A DNA stretch of 64,000 bases from Anthoceros angustus (GCA_010909165.1 MU008154.1:310001-374000); one strand, 5' to 3'. Counted from the stretch's first letter, positions 22,147 through 34,445 are shown. Notes: a model not told the origin generated them from the letters alone. Numbers and translations are program-made.

Positions 22147-24855
22147 ACCACCCGTAGAACAGAGGGAAAGAGAGGTCCCACAACCCAGGACTCTGCACTA
22201 CACTCTATTATCCGACTATGAAAGAACAACATACATATATAGTCTGCGGCGGGCGTCCGTTGAGAGTAGCGGGATAGCCCAGCAGAATGCCACGGGGCAA
22301 GGACCTTTCTGCTCGTCATCAGCCTGAGATACAAAACCAGGAGCAGCCATTACACGACCGAGGATCGTGTGACCGAAGTCTCTGCTTCCTCATGTTTGAG
22401 TTGTCCTGGCACTCCTACTAGTATGTCCCGCTGCGGCTGCTGTCGGACACCTGCTGCCACCCCTGAGTTCATGTCCGTTGAGAGTGTCTCATAGCTTCAG
22501 CACCAATGTTCCTGTAGGGATGCCAGAGCTGACTGTTGCGTCTGTTGATTGTACACTTGTGGTTTCCCTGACTGGCTGTAGTCTCGGCATCCGCCTACGC
22601 GTTGGCACCTCCCAGCATTCTGTGTGCTCAAGCTTCAAATCGATGTGCACCTGCACAGCTGTAGTATAACCTGTGAAGATGAAATCGACTTGATTAAACG
22701 ATGTGCGCCCCGGGAGTTCGGGTTTCCTGTACAAACTCCACAAGAGGACCCCCGTCCGTTTAGAGTTCGAATAGGTGCCCAGCAACCAGCCCTAACCGTG
22801 AACAACGAGTTCTTTTTCACGTGAAGTCTGAGCATTATGAAAAGGAAGATTGCAGTACGAGCTCAGCACCAGATAGCACCACATCATGGGCAGATAAGTG
22901 CCAAGCGCACAAAGAGTTTTCCAACATTTACGTGGTGGGGTGGAATTATTTATGGTTATGGATACCTTTATCTATTTTCGGATTATTTATAATTTTATAA
23001 TTCTTCAGATCTATATATAGTAAATAAAATTTATATTAAAATTACATCTTTGCATAATGAATAATTATATATATATATCTAATAGTTTACTGATTTTAAT
23101 AATATGATATTGTTTATCGATGTCAAGAAGAAGTCTTGGGATGAGGAAGGGAGGGTAGATGTTTATTTCATGATTTGAAGTGTATCTCATTGAATAACAC
23201 ATTAGAGGGAAGAGTAATAGGGGTCGAAGGTACCAATCCCTGAGATGTGATTGGAGGATGCTTAACCTAACCATGGAGTTTCAATGAGCTTGGGTTACCA
23301 TATAGTCCTCCAACAATGAGATTTTCTTGTATGAAAATTAAAATTTATTAACTCTTTAACGTATTAGGAAAGAAACTTACTTCAAAGAGCTGCCTACCTA
23401 TAAAGACTTAGAACTAGGTGCCTAGTCTAAGATTATATGATTCTGCTCTACTAGAGAAACGGATGGATGGGTGTGCCCGTGTTAGTGTTTGATGTCACAC
23501 AACAAAGGTCGGAGAAACCGACAAAGGGGTTGTTGCACGGGCACCCAAATTTAACAAGTGCTTTGCGATGGCTTTTGTTGGTTTTAGGGAGAGTAATGTA
23601 TGTATGTGGTGCGTGGGGTGTTAACGGATCTCTTTAGCATGACACCATGTTTCTTTACGAAGTCGGGGGTTTCTTTGAAGCGCTGGGAGCTGGGTTTTGG
23701 ATTTCGGGCAGGAAGAACGGACTTGTCTACGGTGACGTGAAGAAAGATTTGCGATTGTGTGTAGCAGCGCAATTCGTGTTCGGAGGCTGAGAGCCTCGGG
23801 CTGCGTTCCCGCACCGATCTTGCCCGGCCTGGCCTGGCCTTGCTTTGCCTCATCAAGGGCCTGGCTTGCCTTGCCTTGCCTTGTCTCGTCGGCTGTGCTG
23901 TGCTTGCGGTGTTGTTGTGGTGGTGTGGTGTGCAGTCCAATTTGGCTGACACGACACGCAATTCGAACTTGTGGAAGCAGTGCACGCACAGCGTAGCCTA
24001 CAGCACTGCTCTGTGGACAGCGCCACCCGCAAGCACCTGGATTCGCTCCCTTCGAAATCTTTGGGAGTGTGCTTCGTCTCGGCTCGGCTTCCCGTCTGTG
24101 ATGTGCGGGAGAGAGGCTCGACTTGTCAGTGCTGGCTCTAATTGCCCCGCCTTCTTCCTCGCTGCTGCCTAGGTCTGGCATTGCCCCGGTTGGAGGCGGG
24201 CTTGGGACCGGGTTTCTTGAGTGGATGTGACTTCTTCTCATGAATGTTGCCTTGGCGAGCTGGTTCTTGGCTAGCATCCCGGTTTCTTGACTGGCTGCGC
24301 CCCGACATGGATTGTGATTATCGCACGGCCTTGGCGCTGGAAGATTAGGCTTTTGGACGTCTCTGTTCCGCATTTTGTCTCGGGAGCCAGCTCTGACGCA
24401 CATTAGATGCGCAAGGCAGTCCGGCGAGCTGGCATTCGGTGGAGGACCTGCTGGCAAGCTGTCTCATTTCCAGGATGGAGGAGGGAGCGGGGGAAGGGAG
24501 CCCGGTCTGGTTTTGTGGAAACTGCGACAGGAAAACGCGCGGGTCAGGCGGTGTGCCGGGATCTTGAGAGGACTGTTACAATTCTGAGGTGAGGTGCTGG
24601 CTCTGGAAATGTTGTGAGGAAAGGATGGAGACCGCCTTTCTTGATTAGGTTTCAGAGGAGTGTTTCTTGCTTCTTCTTCTTCTTCTTCTTCTTCTTCGTC
24701 TTCATGGCTTTCTCTGATGAACTGCAGCTGTTGTTGCTCAAAATAAACACAGGCTTGGGCCAAGGGCTTGACTGGATAGGGGGGGACTCCAGGGAAGGCA
24801 GCAGCTGTGAGTGGTAGGCGAGGGAGACTGCAGCTTTTTTCTGCAGCCGGCTCGG
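22147..24855. other. Intergenic between divergent GLE1 and trihelix genes
   Basis: 22.85-23.5 kb is an AT-rich island with no coding signal. 23.8-24.0 kb is low-complexity (ccttgcc-type repeats), which makes long chance frames. 24661-24707 is a (ctt)n tract. A stretch of T followed by ctgcag ending at 24844 looks like the acceptor of an intron in the 5' untranslated region of the trihelix gene. Confidence 0.45.
24661..24707 (+). repeat. CTT microsatellite
   Basis: About 11 uninterrupted ctt units followed by cgtcttc, probably in the 5' leader of the trihelix gene. Confidence 0.85.
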
Positions 24856-25710
24856 ATGATGACGGATCTTTCAGCGTCTACTCCCACTCCAGGCCTGTTC
24901 GGCAGCACTACCACACAAACGAATTCTGAGAAACGGAAGAGGTCTCGGAACTGGGATCATCGGGAGATGGTATTGCTGGTACAGGCGAAGAAGGAAGAGT
25001 GGGAGAGTCACGAGAACGGACGGAACTCTGAGAGATTCAAATCGTCCTCCGACAAGTGGCAGAGGGTGGTGCAACACCTGGTGGCAAACGGGATTGCGGA
25101 CAGGGACATCGACCAATGCAGAGGGAAGTGGGACAATCTGCTCTCCGACTACAAGCTCATCAAAGATTGGCAGAAAGCTGAGGGCACGCAGTACTTGTCT
25201 ATGTCACGGGAAACCAAGAAGAAGAACAAGCTACCATACTGTTTCGACACGGAACTGATGGAGCTTCTAGACTCGTTCCAAGGGAAGAAGCCCACGATTC
25301 TGGACAACTCGGCTCCCCTCACACCCTTCTCACAGGACGACCTGGTGCGCGAGGACAGGGACCCTGCGTCCAGGGAGAAGGATACTGATTCTGGTGGAAA
25401 GAAGAAGAGAAAGCTGTCCAATGGCCGGATAGTGCACTCTGCCCAGCCTGTAGTTTCTTCTAATGCAGTAGTGGTCCACTCCAGCACTGTGGTGCAAGCT
25501 ATCCGGGAGACCAAAGACAGCTATGTATCACTTTTAGGGGAAATGGAGATGAAGAGAGACGAAAGGTACCACCAGAACATGGCTCTGGAGAGGGAAAGAC
25601 TGGACATGGAAAGGGCTCGGATGGAGCTCGAGCGTGAAGATAGGAAAGAGCTGATAGGAGTGCTGGGCATGCTGGCAAAAGCCTTTGAGAAGATAGCAGA
25701 GAAAATGTGA
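24856..25710 (+). CDS. Trihelix (GT-factor / MYB-SANT-like) transcription regulator
   Basis: A single coding exon of 284 residues; the start at 24856 follows a probable 5'-leader acceptor. Residues 25-110 form a trihelix/SANT-like DNA-binding domain. It begins SRNWDHREMVLLVQAKKEEW and continues SSDKWQRVVQHLVANGI and DQCRGKWDNLLSDYKLIKDW, with the spaced tryptophans of the family. The middle is charged with a basic GGKKKRKLS likely nuclear signal. The C-terminus (ERERLDMERARMELEREDRKE) is a coiled coil, as in ASR3/6b-interacting type trihelix proteins that dimerise and often repress. The target is unknown. Confidence 0.85.
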   Translation: MMTDLSASTPTPGLFGSTTTQTNSEKRKRSRNWDHREMVLLVQAKKEEWESHENGRNSERFKSSSDKWQRVVQHLVANGIADRDIDQCRGKWDNLLSDYKLIKDWQKAEGTQYLSMSRETKKKNKLPYCFDTELMELLDSFQGKKPTILDNSAPLTPFSQDDLVREDRDPASREKDTDSGGKKKRKLSNGRIVHSAQPVVSSNAVVVHSSTVVQAIRETKDSYVSLLGEMEMKRDERYHQNMALERERLDMERARMELEREDRKELIGVLGMLAKAFEKIAEKM

Positions 25711-27568
25711 AAGTGTGGGTCAGCACGGCCTGAGCCGACAAGCCCATGGATATCCCGAGTTCTCACAGGGTTGGGGGTACGACGTCCCACTGCCTCCCGA
25801 CAGAGGCGGTAGGTAGCTAACAGCAGTCAGTCTCTCATTTTTGAATCCTAGCCTCTACATCCAAACAATCCTAGACTTTGTATCATACCTGAAGAGAGCA
25901 GCAGTTGAGAGTAGGTCGTAAAATCGGTGTGTAGGCACAAACTTGTACTCTTTGCAACAGTCATTTTACTCACATGGTTCCGTCAAAAGTCTGTACAGTA
26001 TTTCGACTCTCCTCTGTACTACGTCTGTGCATGGCCCCTACATCCTGCATGTGCGGACGCAAATCCCACCAAGCACCTTGCAACATGCTCAGCCAGGATT
26101 TTTCCACAGGCAACTCACAAAACATGCTTTCGAAAATCTGCAAGCAGAAAGGAGGAGGGGGAATTCTTCCTTCGCAGTCTATGGTGTCAAGAAGACGAGT
26201 GAATCCTCGACTGTCTGGGCGCCGAAGACGAGGAAGAAGAAGAAGACGAGGCCAGCATGTTGGCCAGAAATGCTACACACACGAGCACAAAGGCCACAAA
26301 ACCCAGCAGAGAAGCCGCCAAAGCCACCGACATCGCTGCCATGGACAAATCCAGACAAAGCTGGACGAGGTCCCGAACAGTAAACATGACAGCGGAGGAT
26401 CACCCACAACCCCCAGTCCCGAACCACAGCTGCATCAGATCCCAGCACCACAATTCGATGAGCTCGCAGGCCCTGCGGAAAGAAGCAGAGGCATGACAGC
26501 GCCCTCGAGGTGAAGCAGGCAGAAGGAGATCCAAGAGACTTGCCTCTGCGTTGCTTGAGCTGGGCACTACGGTAAGCATGTGGTGCTGCTGCAGCAAGCC
26601 GAACAAGTGCTGGACCTGAAACAGGATTCCCGAGTCCCGACCGTCGGGACTCGATGCTAAGAAGGGGAGCAGCAAGCAACAGCAGGACACCTGTGCACCT
26701 AAAACCTAACACCCCCTGTAACTGCTGCTACGCGCTAACCATCACGGTTGCTGCATCAGCTGACGACTCCACCGCCAGGACCAGGATTCGCCGATTGACT
26801 CCTGACTGCAAGGTTGGAACCTGTGGTGCTGCCCTCTGATCCCACGGCCTTGTAAGGAGTAGACACATGCACAACCGACCCATTAAACCTCTCGTCTGAA
26901 CTGCGTTCCATTTCCGCACTCTCCTGCTGCCTATGTATATAAGCGCAGCAGAGCCAGCAGGCCTTGTGCGTGCGTGCTGGCGTGCGTATCTACTACAAGC
27001 ACATGCGTGTGTGTTGTGTGGGACGGGAGCACACGGAAATATGTTCAAGGACGTGGAACAGACGCAGCCACCGTTGTCTCCATGCTTCTTGGCTTCCCTA
27101 TATGAAGGGCAGGGCTGGGTGCGGTGATGCACAGCTTGCAGGGTGCTTGTGGGTAACTCCCACCTGAAGTTGTGCTGTATGCAGAGGGGAATCGCATCTG
27201 AGATGTGGAGGTAAACCCTACAAGGCCCAAGAGCGCGCACGGGAGAGAGGCTAGGCTGGGCTGGGCTGGAGCGGAATTTGAATCTTGGGAGTGGGAGAGA
27301 GCTGTGGCGGATTCGTCTAGGTCGCAAGAAATGAGAATGGGTTGTTGGTGACGAGGAGGGGAAGCAGGAGTTCCCGATTGATTAGCCGCCGAGCCGCTTG
27401 TTGCCTTTCGTGGGTGGAACAGGGAATCGGTGGTTGCTTCTGCGATGATTTGCAGGGCGGGATGTGATGGATATTTTTTGTGAGAGGGTGATGTGATTGC
27501 GGAGTGGAGGAATCGGACAGGGCAGAGCAGAGCAGACCAGACCAGACCAGACCAGACCAGCTTCAGGG
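25711..27568. other. Intergenic, trihelix 3' flank and CLASRP upstream region
   Basis: A minus-strand frame at 26387-26187 has one hydrophobic helix followed by a serine run coming from a (gaagaa)n tract; it is not recognisable and may be chance. tatataag at 26936-26943 resembles a TATA box, with CLASRP about 630 bp downstream. 27523-27560 is a pentanucleotide (ccaga)n array just before the CLASRP start. Confidence 0.4.
27523..27560 (+). repeat. Pentanucleotide repeat, agcag/accag
   Basis: About seven 5-base units (agagc/agacc) in the presumed 5' leader, ending 9 bases before the CLASRP start codon. Confidence 0.8.
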
Positions 27569-29188
27569 ATGTGGCATGAGGCTCGCAGGTCGGAGAAGCG
27601 GGTCCATGAGCTCATGGATGCCGCCAAGAGGCGGGCAGAGAGGCGAGCCGTCTTTCTGTCCAGACGGCGGGGGGACCCGCAGCAGTCGCTGCGGATTGTG
27701 GGGAGCAGATGCAGGTTGCACCACGACTCCGCCTTCTACCACTCCACGCAGGACGAGCACGGGCTGATTCCCTGGAACGGGAAGGAGGACAACCTGATCG
27801 ACAGGTTCGATGGGCGGGCTCTGCTGGACTACATCTCGGAGTACAATTTGCACCATGCGCAGCGGGAGAAGACGGAGGAGGAGGAGGAGCTGGAGGAGCT
27901 GGTGAATTTCGAGAGGTACAGGGATCTCATCAAGCAAAGGAGGCAGGGGCTGACGGACGAGGAGGGGCTGGAGGAGGTGGACACGGAGTTGGAGTCCAAG
28001 TCCAGGGCTTTGCTCACCGACAAGCATGGCTCGGCTCCGGGGAAGGGGGCTGCCCACAACACTGCGCAGTTCAGCTATGCCTACGAGAACGAGCCTGCCG
28101 AGGACCCGGATCTGCTGCTGGACAGCGGGGATGAGGACGAGGAGGACGGGGAGGAGATCACCAGCAGCGAGGACAGCGAGGATGAGGAGATGGAGAACAT
28201 CGCCAAGGTGTACGGGGTGGACAGCTTCGCCAGGCTGGTGCATCTGGAGAGGAAGACCAAGGAGGAGGAGAGGAAGCAGAAGGAGGCTGCCAAGTGTGAT
28301 CTGAGCATGAAGAAGCTGAGCAGGAAGGAGAGGAGGAAGTTTGCCCAGCAGGAGAGGGAGAAGGAGAAGGAGGCTGCCAGGCTCAAGAGCACAGGGACTG
28401 CCTTTGATCCGTACAGGGAGCAGAGGGGGAGTCCGACCTACGAGAGCTACCATCGCTCCAGGAGGGAGAGGAGGAGAGGAGGGGTGGTGGGTGTGGCCAT
28501 GGGAGGCGGAGGCGGAGGTGGAGGTGGGACTGTTGAGAGCAAGGGGGATGGGGGTGGGAAGGGAAGTAGTGGGAAGGGAGAAGGGGGAGCAGCCTCGTCT
28601 ACAGGACCAGCCCAGATAGAGTACATCACGGAGTTCGAGATTGCAGATGCAGATGCTGGGAGCTCTGGGGGAGGGCCGCCCCCGCCTGTGTACTCCCCGT
28701 ATCGGGAGCCTCTGAATCGGCACCAAGGGAACCAGATCCTGGAAGCTGTGCGGAGTGATCCTGCTGCTGTGCTTGACAACAACAACGTCATCTTGCCTGC
28801 CGCGCTGTATGCAGCCTGGGATGACAAGGCTGTGGGTGCCAATGCGTCTGCTCTTGCCAAGCTGCAGAAAACCCCTGCAGCTGTGCGGGCACCTGTTAGG
28901 AAGCCCGAGGCGGAGAAGAAGGAAACTCCGCAGGAACGGCTCAAGAGGATCATGTCCAAGCAGTTGAACAAGCAGATTAAGAAGGATACCATCACTGGGA
29001 TGGCCAAGCGGCGGGAACAGGAGAAGCAGAGGCAGGAGAAGCTTGCAGAAACAAGGAGCCTTGCGAGGCGTTGGAGCAGGAGTAGGAGCCGAAGCCGGAG
29101 CCTCTCTCCATCTTGGTCTTCCAGGCGGGAAGCTCACACTTACAGACGGCATTCGAGATCACCGCCGCCTCATAGACACCATAGATAG
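27569..29188 (+). CDS. CLASRP/SWAP-like splicing regulator
   Basis: One uninterrupted exon of 539 residues. It opens MWHEARRSEKRVHELMDAAK, the start of the suppressor-of-white-apricot N-terminal domain of human CLASRP (SFRS16). RLHHDSAFYHSTQ, LIPWNGKEDNLIDRFDGRALLDYI and a KTEEEEELEELVNFERYRDLI helix follow. Acidic stretches and E/K-rich coiled coils, a glycine run (about residue 315) and a short C-terminal RS tail (SRSRSRSRSLS, RRHSRSPPP) complete it. Family members bind CLK kinases and affect alternative splicing in the nucleus. The ATG at 27569 is chosen because MWHEAR is the conserved start; an in-frame ATG at 27497 would add sequence from the repeat only. The long frame on the opposite strand is a shadow. 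Confidence 0.85.
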   Translation: MWHEARRSEKRVHELMDAAKRRAERRAVFLSRRRGDPQQSLRIVGSRCRLHHDSAFYHSTQDEHGLIPWNGKEDNLIDRFDGRALLDYISEYNLHHAQREKTEEEEELEELVNFERYRDLIKQRRQGLTDEEGLEEVDTELESKSRALLTDKHGSAPGKGAAHNTAQFSYAYENEPAEDPDLLLDSGDEDEEDGEEITSSEDSEDEEMENIAKVYGVDSFARLVHLERKTKEEERKQKEAAKCDLSMKKLSRKERRKFAQQEREKEKEAARLKSTGTAFDPYREQRGSPTYESYHRSRRERRRGGVVGVAMGGGGGGGGGTVESKGDGGGKGSSGKGEGGAASSTGPAQIEYITEFEIADADAGSSGGGPPPPVYSPYREPLNRHQGNQILEAVRSDPAAVLDNNNVILPAALYAAWDDKAVGANASALAKLQKTPAAVRAPVRKPEAEKKETPQERLKRIMSKQLNKQIKKDTITGMAKRREQEKQRQEKLAETRSLARRWSRSRSRSRSLSPSWSSRREAHTYRRHSRSPPPHRHHR

Positions 29189-29773
29189 CAGGAGTGTAGC
29201 TGGCGTATGGCATCCTTTTACATGTGCGAAGGTGGATGTGGTCGTCCCCAGATGCTTCAAGGAGTGCTGCGTCTTCTTGCTGGCCTGACTCGAGGATATC
29301 TGTGGTCACTTGCAGTATGTCGTAGCCGGAACATGGATCTCAGTCGAGCATTCAGATCATGAAGAGGGAGCATTTCATTCTTCGAACTCGGAACAGGAAT
29401 TTCGTTTGTAGATCAGTGATGGGTCTGGTCATCTTGAGTGCCCGGTCTGTACAATCTTGCTGCCTTTATGGGATGTATCGACTCAACAAGATGGGGCAAG
29501 CTGAATGAGTTACACGATCCACCGGCTGCCCCTGGGACCCTGTGACTCGAGCGCAAGCAAGCGGGGCGGGGTGGACAAGTTTCCCACTGCTGGGCTCCAC
29601 TCATGGAAATGTATGCAGTGCGCCATCTGTGATCTCCACCTGCCCAATTCTAGGGAGGCCGATCTTTGCTTTAACGATGGTCCTTCATAGCCTCACCACC
29701 GAGTACTCGGAATTTTTGTCCATCCGCTATGTTGCTACATACACTGACTGACTCCTCTGTACTGTACGAGCAC
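29189..29773. other. Intergenic between convergent CLASRP and CZIB genes
   Basis: 3' flanks only. No further signal was seen. Confidence 0.45.
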
Positions 29774-30543
29774 CTACTTCGTTGGAACAAACTGATGCTG
29801 AAAGTTGTAAATGCCCACGGATGTAGCAGCTTTCTCGTCATACTCAACAAAATCCCCGTCTGACAGATCAATATCGGCAAACTTGGTTCCTGTCAACTGC
29901 GCCAGGGAGGGACAACATCATCAGCACACACACAGTCCAACAGAGCACCCACACACCAACTTCCCGACAACACTCACACCCTCCGCAGCCCAGCCATCCT
30001 TAGGGTAAAACTCCACAGTCTCGATGCCTCTACAATCGAAGCAAGCAATAGGCACAAATCGGCCTGCTTCACTGTCCTCCGCCGTGAAAGTCTTCCCCCG
30101 TCCTTCCACCAGAGATATCGTGCCCGCTCTGTCACAGACCTTGCACTGCCGACAGCCCCAGCACAGAAACAGCATCAGCCTGTGTGAACGGGAGACACAT
30201 ACATGCACGCACAGGTGCTGGCTCTGCACCTTCTGGACAAGATGGGCTGTCCCACGGCTCTTTGGGATGTCATACTGCTCAGAGGCCGTCACACTGGACT
30301 CCTTGTCGCTCTCGCTCCCACAATTTCCACATTTCACCTGCACCGCCTCTGCACGCAACTGTGAGCCACCGGAGCTGCAGATGCAGAACGCTCACAAAAT
30401 TGAAGGAGCTCACGTGTGCGTGCATCATGTCAGAAGCAAACCTTGATGTAGAAGGTGAATTCCGAACCATCAGAACCTCCCTTGGCACTCAGGTTGGTGA
30501 GATTCTCCAGGTCCGCCTTGATTTGAAGCAGCAGAAGCACCAT
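29774..30543 (-). CDS. CXXC zinc-binding protein, UPF0587 (CZIB/C1orf123-like)
   Basis: Four phase-0 exons, 30543-30442, 30358-30230, 30145-29978 and 29896-29774, encode 173 residues. The order matches human CZIB: LLQIKADLENLTNL at the start, VKCGNCGSESDK with the first CxxC, GRGKTF region after VQKCKVCDRAG with the second CxxC, IACFDCRGIETVEFYPKDGW, then FADIDLSDGDFVEYDEKA and a final VGIYNFQHQFV. The four cysteines bind one zinc ion. The family is conserved across eukaryotes but its plant role is unknown. It diverges from the GDT1-like gene across about 700 bp. Confidence 0.88.
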
Positions 30544-31246
30544 CTCCGGTTGCAGAGTCTAAAGTCAATACGAAAGCTGACTTACTGCGGACATAAGTGC
30601 GAAAGGCAGTGTCATTTCGGAGCAAGGTTTCCAACTTCCATGACTTGTAGTGGCATGCACTGAGATGCAGGAAACGTTGATGTTTGTTGTCTCAAGCACC
30701 CAGCACGCTGGTGATTCTCTATCACTTCCCTACCCAACTGCATCTCAACAGAAGGACACTTGTTGGGTTTCGTTACCTCAACTGCTAGAAGGAAGAGTCA
30801 AATAGAGAACGGTAGACAGAAAGTCCGGAGTCTTCGGCCTAGCTCCCAGAAGCCTGGATTCCCTGGAGTGAGCTCACATAGCCATAGCCCAGATCATGCC
30901 AATTCAAGAATGAGCCGAGGTCCTGGGTCGTGATGTGTACATGTTCCGAATATATGGGTACAGAGTACAGGTAGAATACATGCTGTTCTTTATAGGAGTG
31001 GAAAACAAGTCTGCCAAATCTGGATTTCGCATCTACGTTCCAGTGGGGCCATCACGATCGGAATTCATTGGCAGACCAGATTGACCAACCACGGATGTGC
31101 AAGATGCGTTAAAATACTCTCTGAACCGAGATCCCGTCGTCGGCTTTCCGGTAACCACTGTGGAAAGTAGGGAACTACTTTAACCTCTTCCACTCGTTGT
31201 GAAGAGCAGGTTTGCTCTGCCCTGGCGGAGACAGGAAGGGGATCCG
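30544..31246. other. Intergenic, shared upstream region of CZIB and GDT1-like genes
   Basis: A divergent promoter region with no coding signal or clear repeat. Confidence 0.4.
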
Positions 31247-33685
31247 ATGGCTGCCATGCCACGATGCCGCCTCCGCCTTCGGATCGTGCTGCTGCTGGCG
31301 TTCGTGCTGCTCCCCTCTGCTTACTCTTATCAGGTCTGTTTTTGTGCCCGCTTTGTCTCCGTTTCCAGCTGCAGGGTGCAGGATCTGGAGTTTGGGAGCT
31401 CGTTGTGATAATAGTGGGGCTTGGATTGGCCTGGGTGTCTTTGATGTTGATTTGTGGGGAACATAGGAGCATTGCAGAAGCGCAAGAGTTCGGCAATCAC
31501 CAGATGGTTGCTGTGCACATCTGCTTCCTGTACTTGGGGATTGCCGAGGATGTCAATTGGGGTTGCTAGTGCGTTCGTGACACTTCGAATAGGGTTTGGA
31601 GTTATGCATTGCGTGTATTTTGGTCGTCCTTGAGTTGCATCTGAGGTGATGACACACAGTGGTCACCATTGTGGGGGTTTGAATTTTCCCTTTGTATTGG
31701 TCTGTTCTCTTCTCTCAGCCGTGGGTTTCGTTCAAGCAGTATTCGTGGAAGCAGCTTTGCTCTCTTCTCACTCTGCTTTGTTTGTTAGTTGGCTTATAGC
31801 TAACTGATATGCTGCTTTTATCCATAGGTTTTTGTATCTTTCCTTTCCGTGAAATTCAGTAGTTTGGACTGAGACTGGTATGAATTGGTGGGGTGTCCCA
31901 TGGTAAGGTGAATGACGGAGGTGCAGAGGTATCAGGAAACACATCTGCCAGCAAGTCCAGTGTTTGGCGACGCTCCAAAGTAGAGCCTCACGTCACACGT
32001 TTGGCTCTCAATTTTTTATTTTGTGTGAATTTTTCTTTGCTGTTGGCATTAGCGAGTACGCTCTCAACGCTGTGGTGCTATCTTGGGTGCTTCCCTGACA
32101 TCGCAGGCCAGAAGAGGTGTTCATCATTATTTGCTCCTGGTGCAGTCTGCTGACTGTTGGAACGTGTTTTGTTTCTCAGCAGCACATGCCGGAGGTGTTG
32201 AAGAAGGAAGGAACCATTGTTAATGGTGAATTTGGATCTGGAGGGGGCCTTTTTGATGCTTTCATAACCAGTCTTTCAATGATTCTTGTCAGTGAGGTAA
32301 AGGCTTCAATCCAGAGCAGATTTTTGCTGCAAAGCGACATTGGTTGACCTGCTTTTGCAAATCATTTTACTGGGTTGGAGTTCAGTTGGTAACCCCATCC
32401 TTACAGGATGCAAGGTTATGTTGCTCTCTAACTTAGCTGGAGTACCTTGAGCAGAGCATAATGCCTTGGTATGTGACAGATTGGGGATGAGACTTTCATC
32501 ATAGCTGCATTGATGGCCATGCGGCACCCCCGGGGAATTGTACTCTCAGGAGCACTGAGTGCTCTTTTTGTTATGACAGTAAGTCTTGACATACGGTTCT
32601 GGTACTTCTAAGTGTCTCAATTGGATCAAGCAAAGCCATGTATTTTCTTTGAGCCCGAACCCTCTTCTCTTTTTCTTTAATTTTCTGTAACATGGTGAAC
32701 CGTTTCCTCACAGATCCTTTCTACGGCACTCGGAAGGATTGTCCCCAACCTTATCTCTGCAAAGGCAACGAACCAGGCTGCCACAAGTACTCCCATGGAC
32801 CAATTCTCACCCTATAGTGTTGTGGTTTCTTAGCAGGTAGTTGATCCCTCGGTACTGTCTACACTGTGTTGCTGCTGAGGTTTGACCGCTCATTTGTCCA
32901 TTGCAGTCTTGTATACCTTCTTTGGATTGCGATTACTCTACATCGCATGGCGGGCAGATCCAAACGACACACCTCAAAAAGAATTGGAAGAGGTGAGACA
33001 TGGTACAAAGCTGAAGGAGTGTTACCTGGTTATCTTATTCATGAGCTGAAAGATGCTCAATTATTCTGGCTTGCTCTATTGTTTATGGTTCGTAAGGCCT
33101 TGTTCTTGTTTGGAGCAGGTTGAAGAGAAGCTTGAAGGTGGTACACAGAAGAAGTCTTTGACTCGCCGTTTCTTCTCTCGGTTCTGCACTCCAATCTTTC
33201 TGGAGGTAAGCTGTTGAACCCCTGAACAGGGTTTGTGGAAGGCGTATTAAGCTCAAATTCACCGGTCCTAGTCAAGCTTGGAATGCGGCCACGTTATGCT
33301 TTTGTTTCTCATTCGTTGTTGGCATCGGGGTGATTACAGGCGTTCATCCTTACTTTCTTAGCGGAGTGGGGAGACAGAAGTCAGATTGCCACTATTGCGG
33401 TATCTCTCATTGTCAAGTTTTTTTTTGAGGGCCTGTAACTTGTTTGGAAAGGCGCTCCTCGTTCAGCAAAATGATGATGTGTCTGTGGAATTGCAGCTGG
33501 CTGCTCACAAGAATGCAATTGGGGTCACTGTGGGCGCAACTCTAGGTCACACAGTGTGTACATCCCTGGCTGTTGTTGGAGGCCGGCTGGTGGCCCTCAA
33601 AATCTCTCAACGGACAGTGGCAACCATCGGCGGGCTGCTGTTCCTCATTTTTGCTATCAGCTCTTACATCTACCCTCCTGTGTAG
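31247..33685 (+). CDS. GDT1-like Mn/Ca transporter (UPF0016/TMEM165 family, PML4/5-like)
   Basis: Eight exons, 31247-31333, 32180-32296, 32480-32578, 32714-32786, 32907-32992, 33119-33205, 33340-33399 and 33497-33685, join in phase to 265 residues. A signal peptide (IVLLLAFVLLPSAYSY) is followed by two homologous membrane blocks, each with the family motif: SEIGDETF in the first and EWGDRSQIATIA in the second. ALSALFVMT, LYTFFGLRLLYIAW and IGVTVGATLGHTVCT are also present. E replaces the usual K/R after GD in the first motif, as I recall for plant PML4/PML5. These are ER/Golgi cation transporters supporting Mn supply. The first intron is 846 bp, far longer than the others, and may carry regulatory sequence. 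Confidence 0.88.
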
Positions 33686-33822
33686 GTTCGTTTCTCTCAG
33701 TTGCCCACCGTCCCCATTATACTTTATCGACGGATGTATATTGTGGTGCGGAGATGGGCATGTGGGAGACGCTTTAAGTAGGCCCCCTTTAGTCGAGACC
33801 AGGCATGTTAGGGACTCTGATG

Positions 33823-34045
33823 ATTCAATTGTCCATGAATATGGATTTGTTTACTATAGATTCGAAGGTCATGAAACACCGGACACGTTAATGTGTCCGA
33901 ACGCAAAGGTTTTTTTCCGAAGACACCGGATTCAATTGTCCATGAATATGGATTTGTTTACTAAAAATTCGAAGGTTATGAAACACCGGACACGTTAATG
34001 CGTCCGAACACAAAGGTCTTTTTCCGAAGACACCGGATTCAATGG
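33823..34045 (+). repeat. Tandem repeat, ~108-bp unit, two full copies plus a start
   Basis: The unit runs from gattcaattgtccatgaat through cgaaggt(c/t)atgaaacaccgg and cgttaatg(t/c)gtccgaac to ttttccgaagacaccg. A third, diverged start (gattcaatggtccacgaaa) follows near 34038. Confidence 0.85.
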
Positions 34046-34445
34046 TCCACGAAAATGGACTTAATTACTCAAGATGCTTCAAAGATCAGATTGATCTCTC
34101 AGCTATATAGTTCCTACCATGTTAATGTAGGCATGTTGAATGTGTGCTCCTGATCGAAAACACGAACACCCTGTACTAAGGGTGCAACCAGTTTCAGAGA
34201 ATTTCCCACCTGAACACAACGAGCAAGCGCAGTATAGGGATTCAGTCATCCAATACGTAGATGTCAACTCAGAGGAACTCATTTTATGCTAGAAGTGAGC
34301 ACGCTGCAGTACTGTTGTCGTAAGCTAACCTCACTGCCAAGAGGAAATAAAGCCAGGCTGTAAGCTCCTAACTGGAGAGGCTGCCGCAATGTATACGCAG
34401 TCACTTTGTCTGGCGACTGCCATTCTTCCTCAGATAGGTTGCAGG
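34046..34445. other. Intergenic
   Basis: 3' side of the EAF gene; no coding signal. Confidence 0.4.

Noticed and set aside
23584-24457. Minus-strand frame of 278 codons
   Set aside because: Low-complexity, with a GC-rich 3' part made of ccttgcc-type repeats; no motif. Probably promoter or leader of the trihelix gene.
26179-26712. Minus-strand frames between the trihelix and CLASRP genes
   Set aside because: One hydrophobic helix plus a serine run from a microsatellite; no family, no splice logic. Not enough to call a gene.
27563-29152. Long minus-strand frame opposite the CLASRP gene (about 529 codons)
   Set aside because: It is a leucine/proline-rich shadow of the GAG-rich coding strand. 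It has no domain, while the plus strand has clear family motifs.
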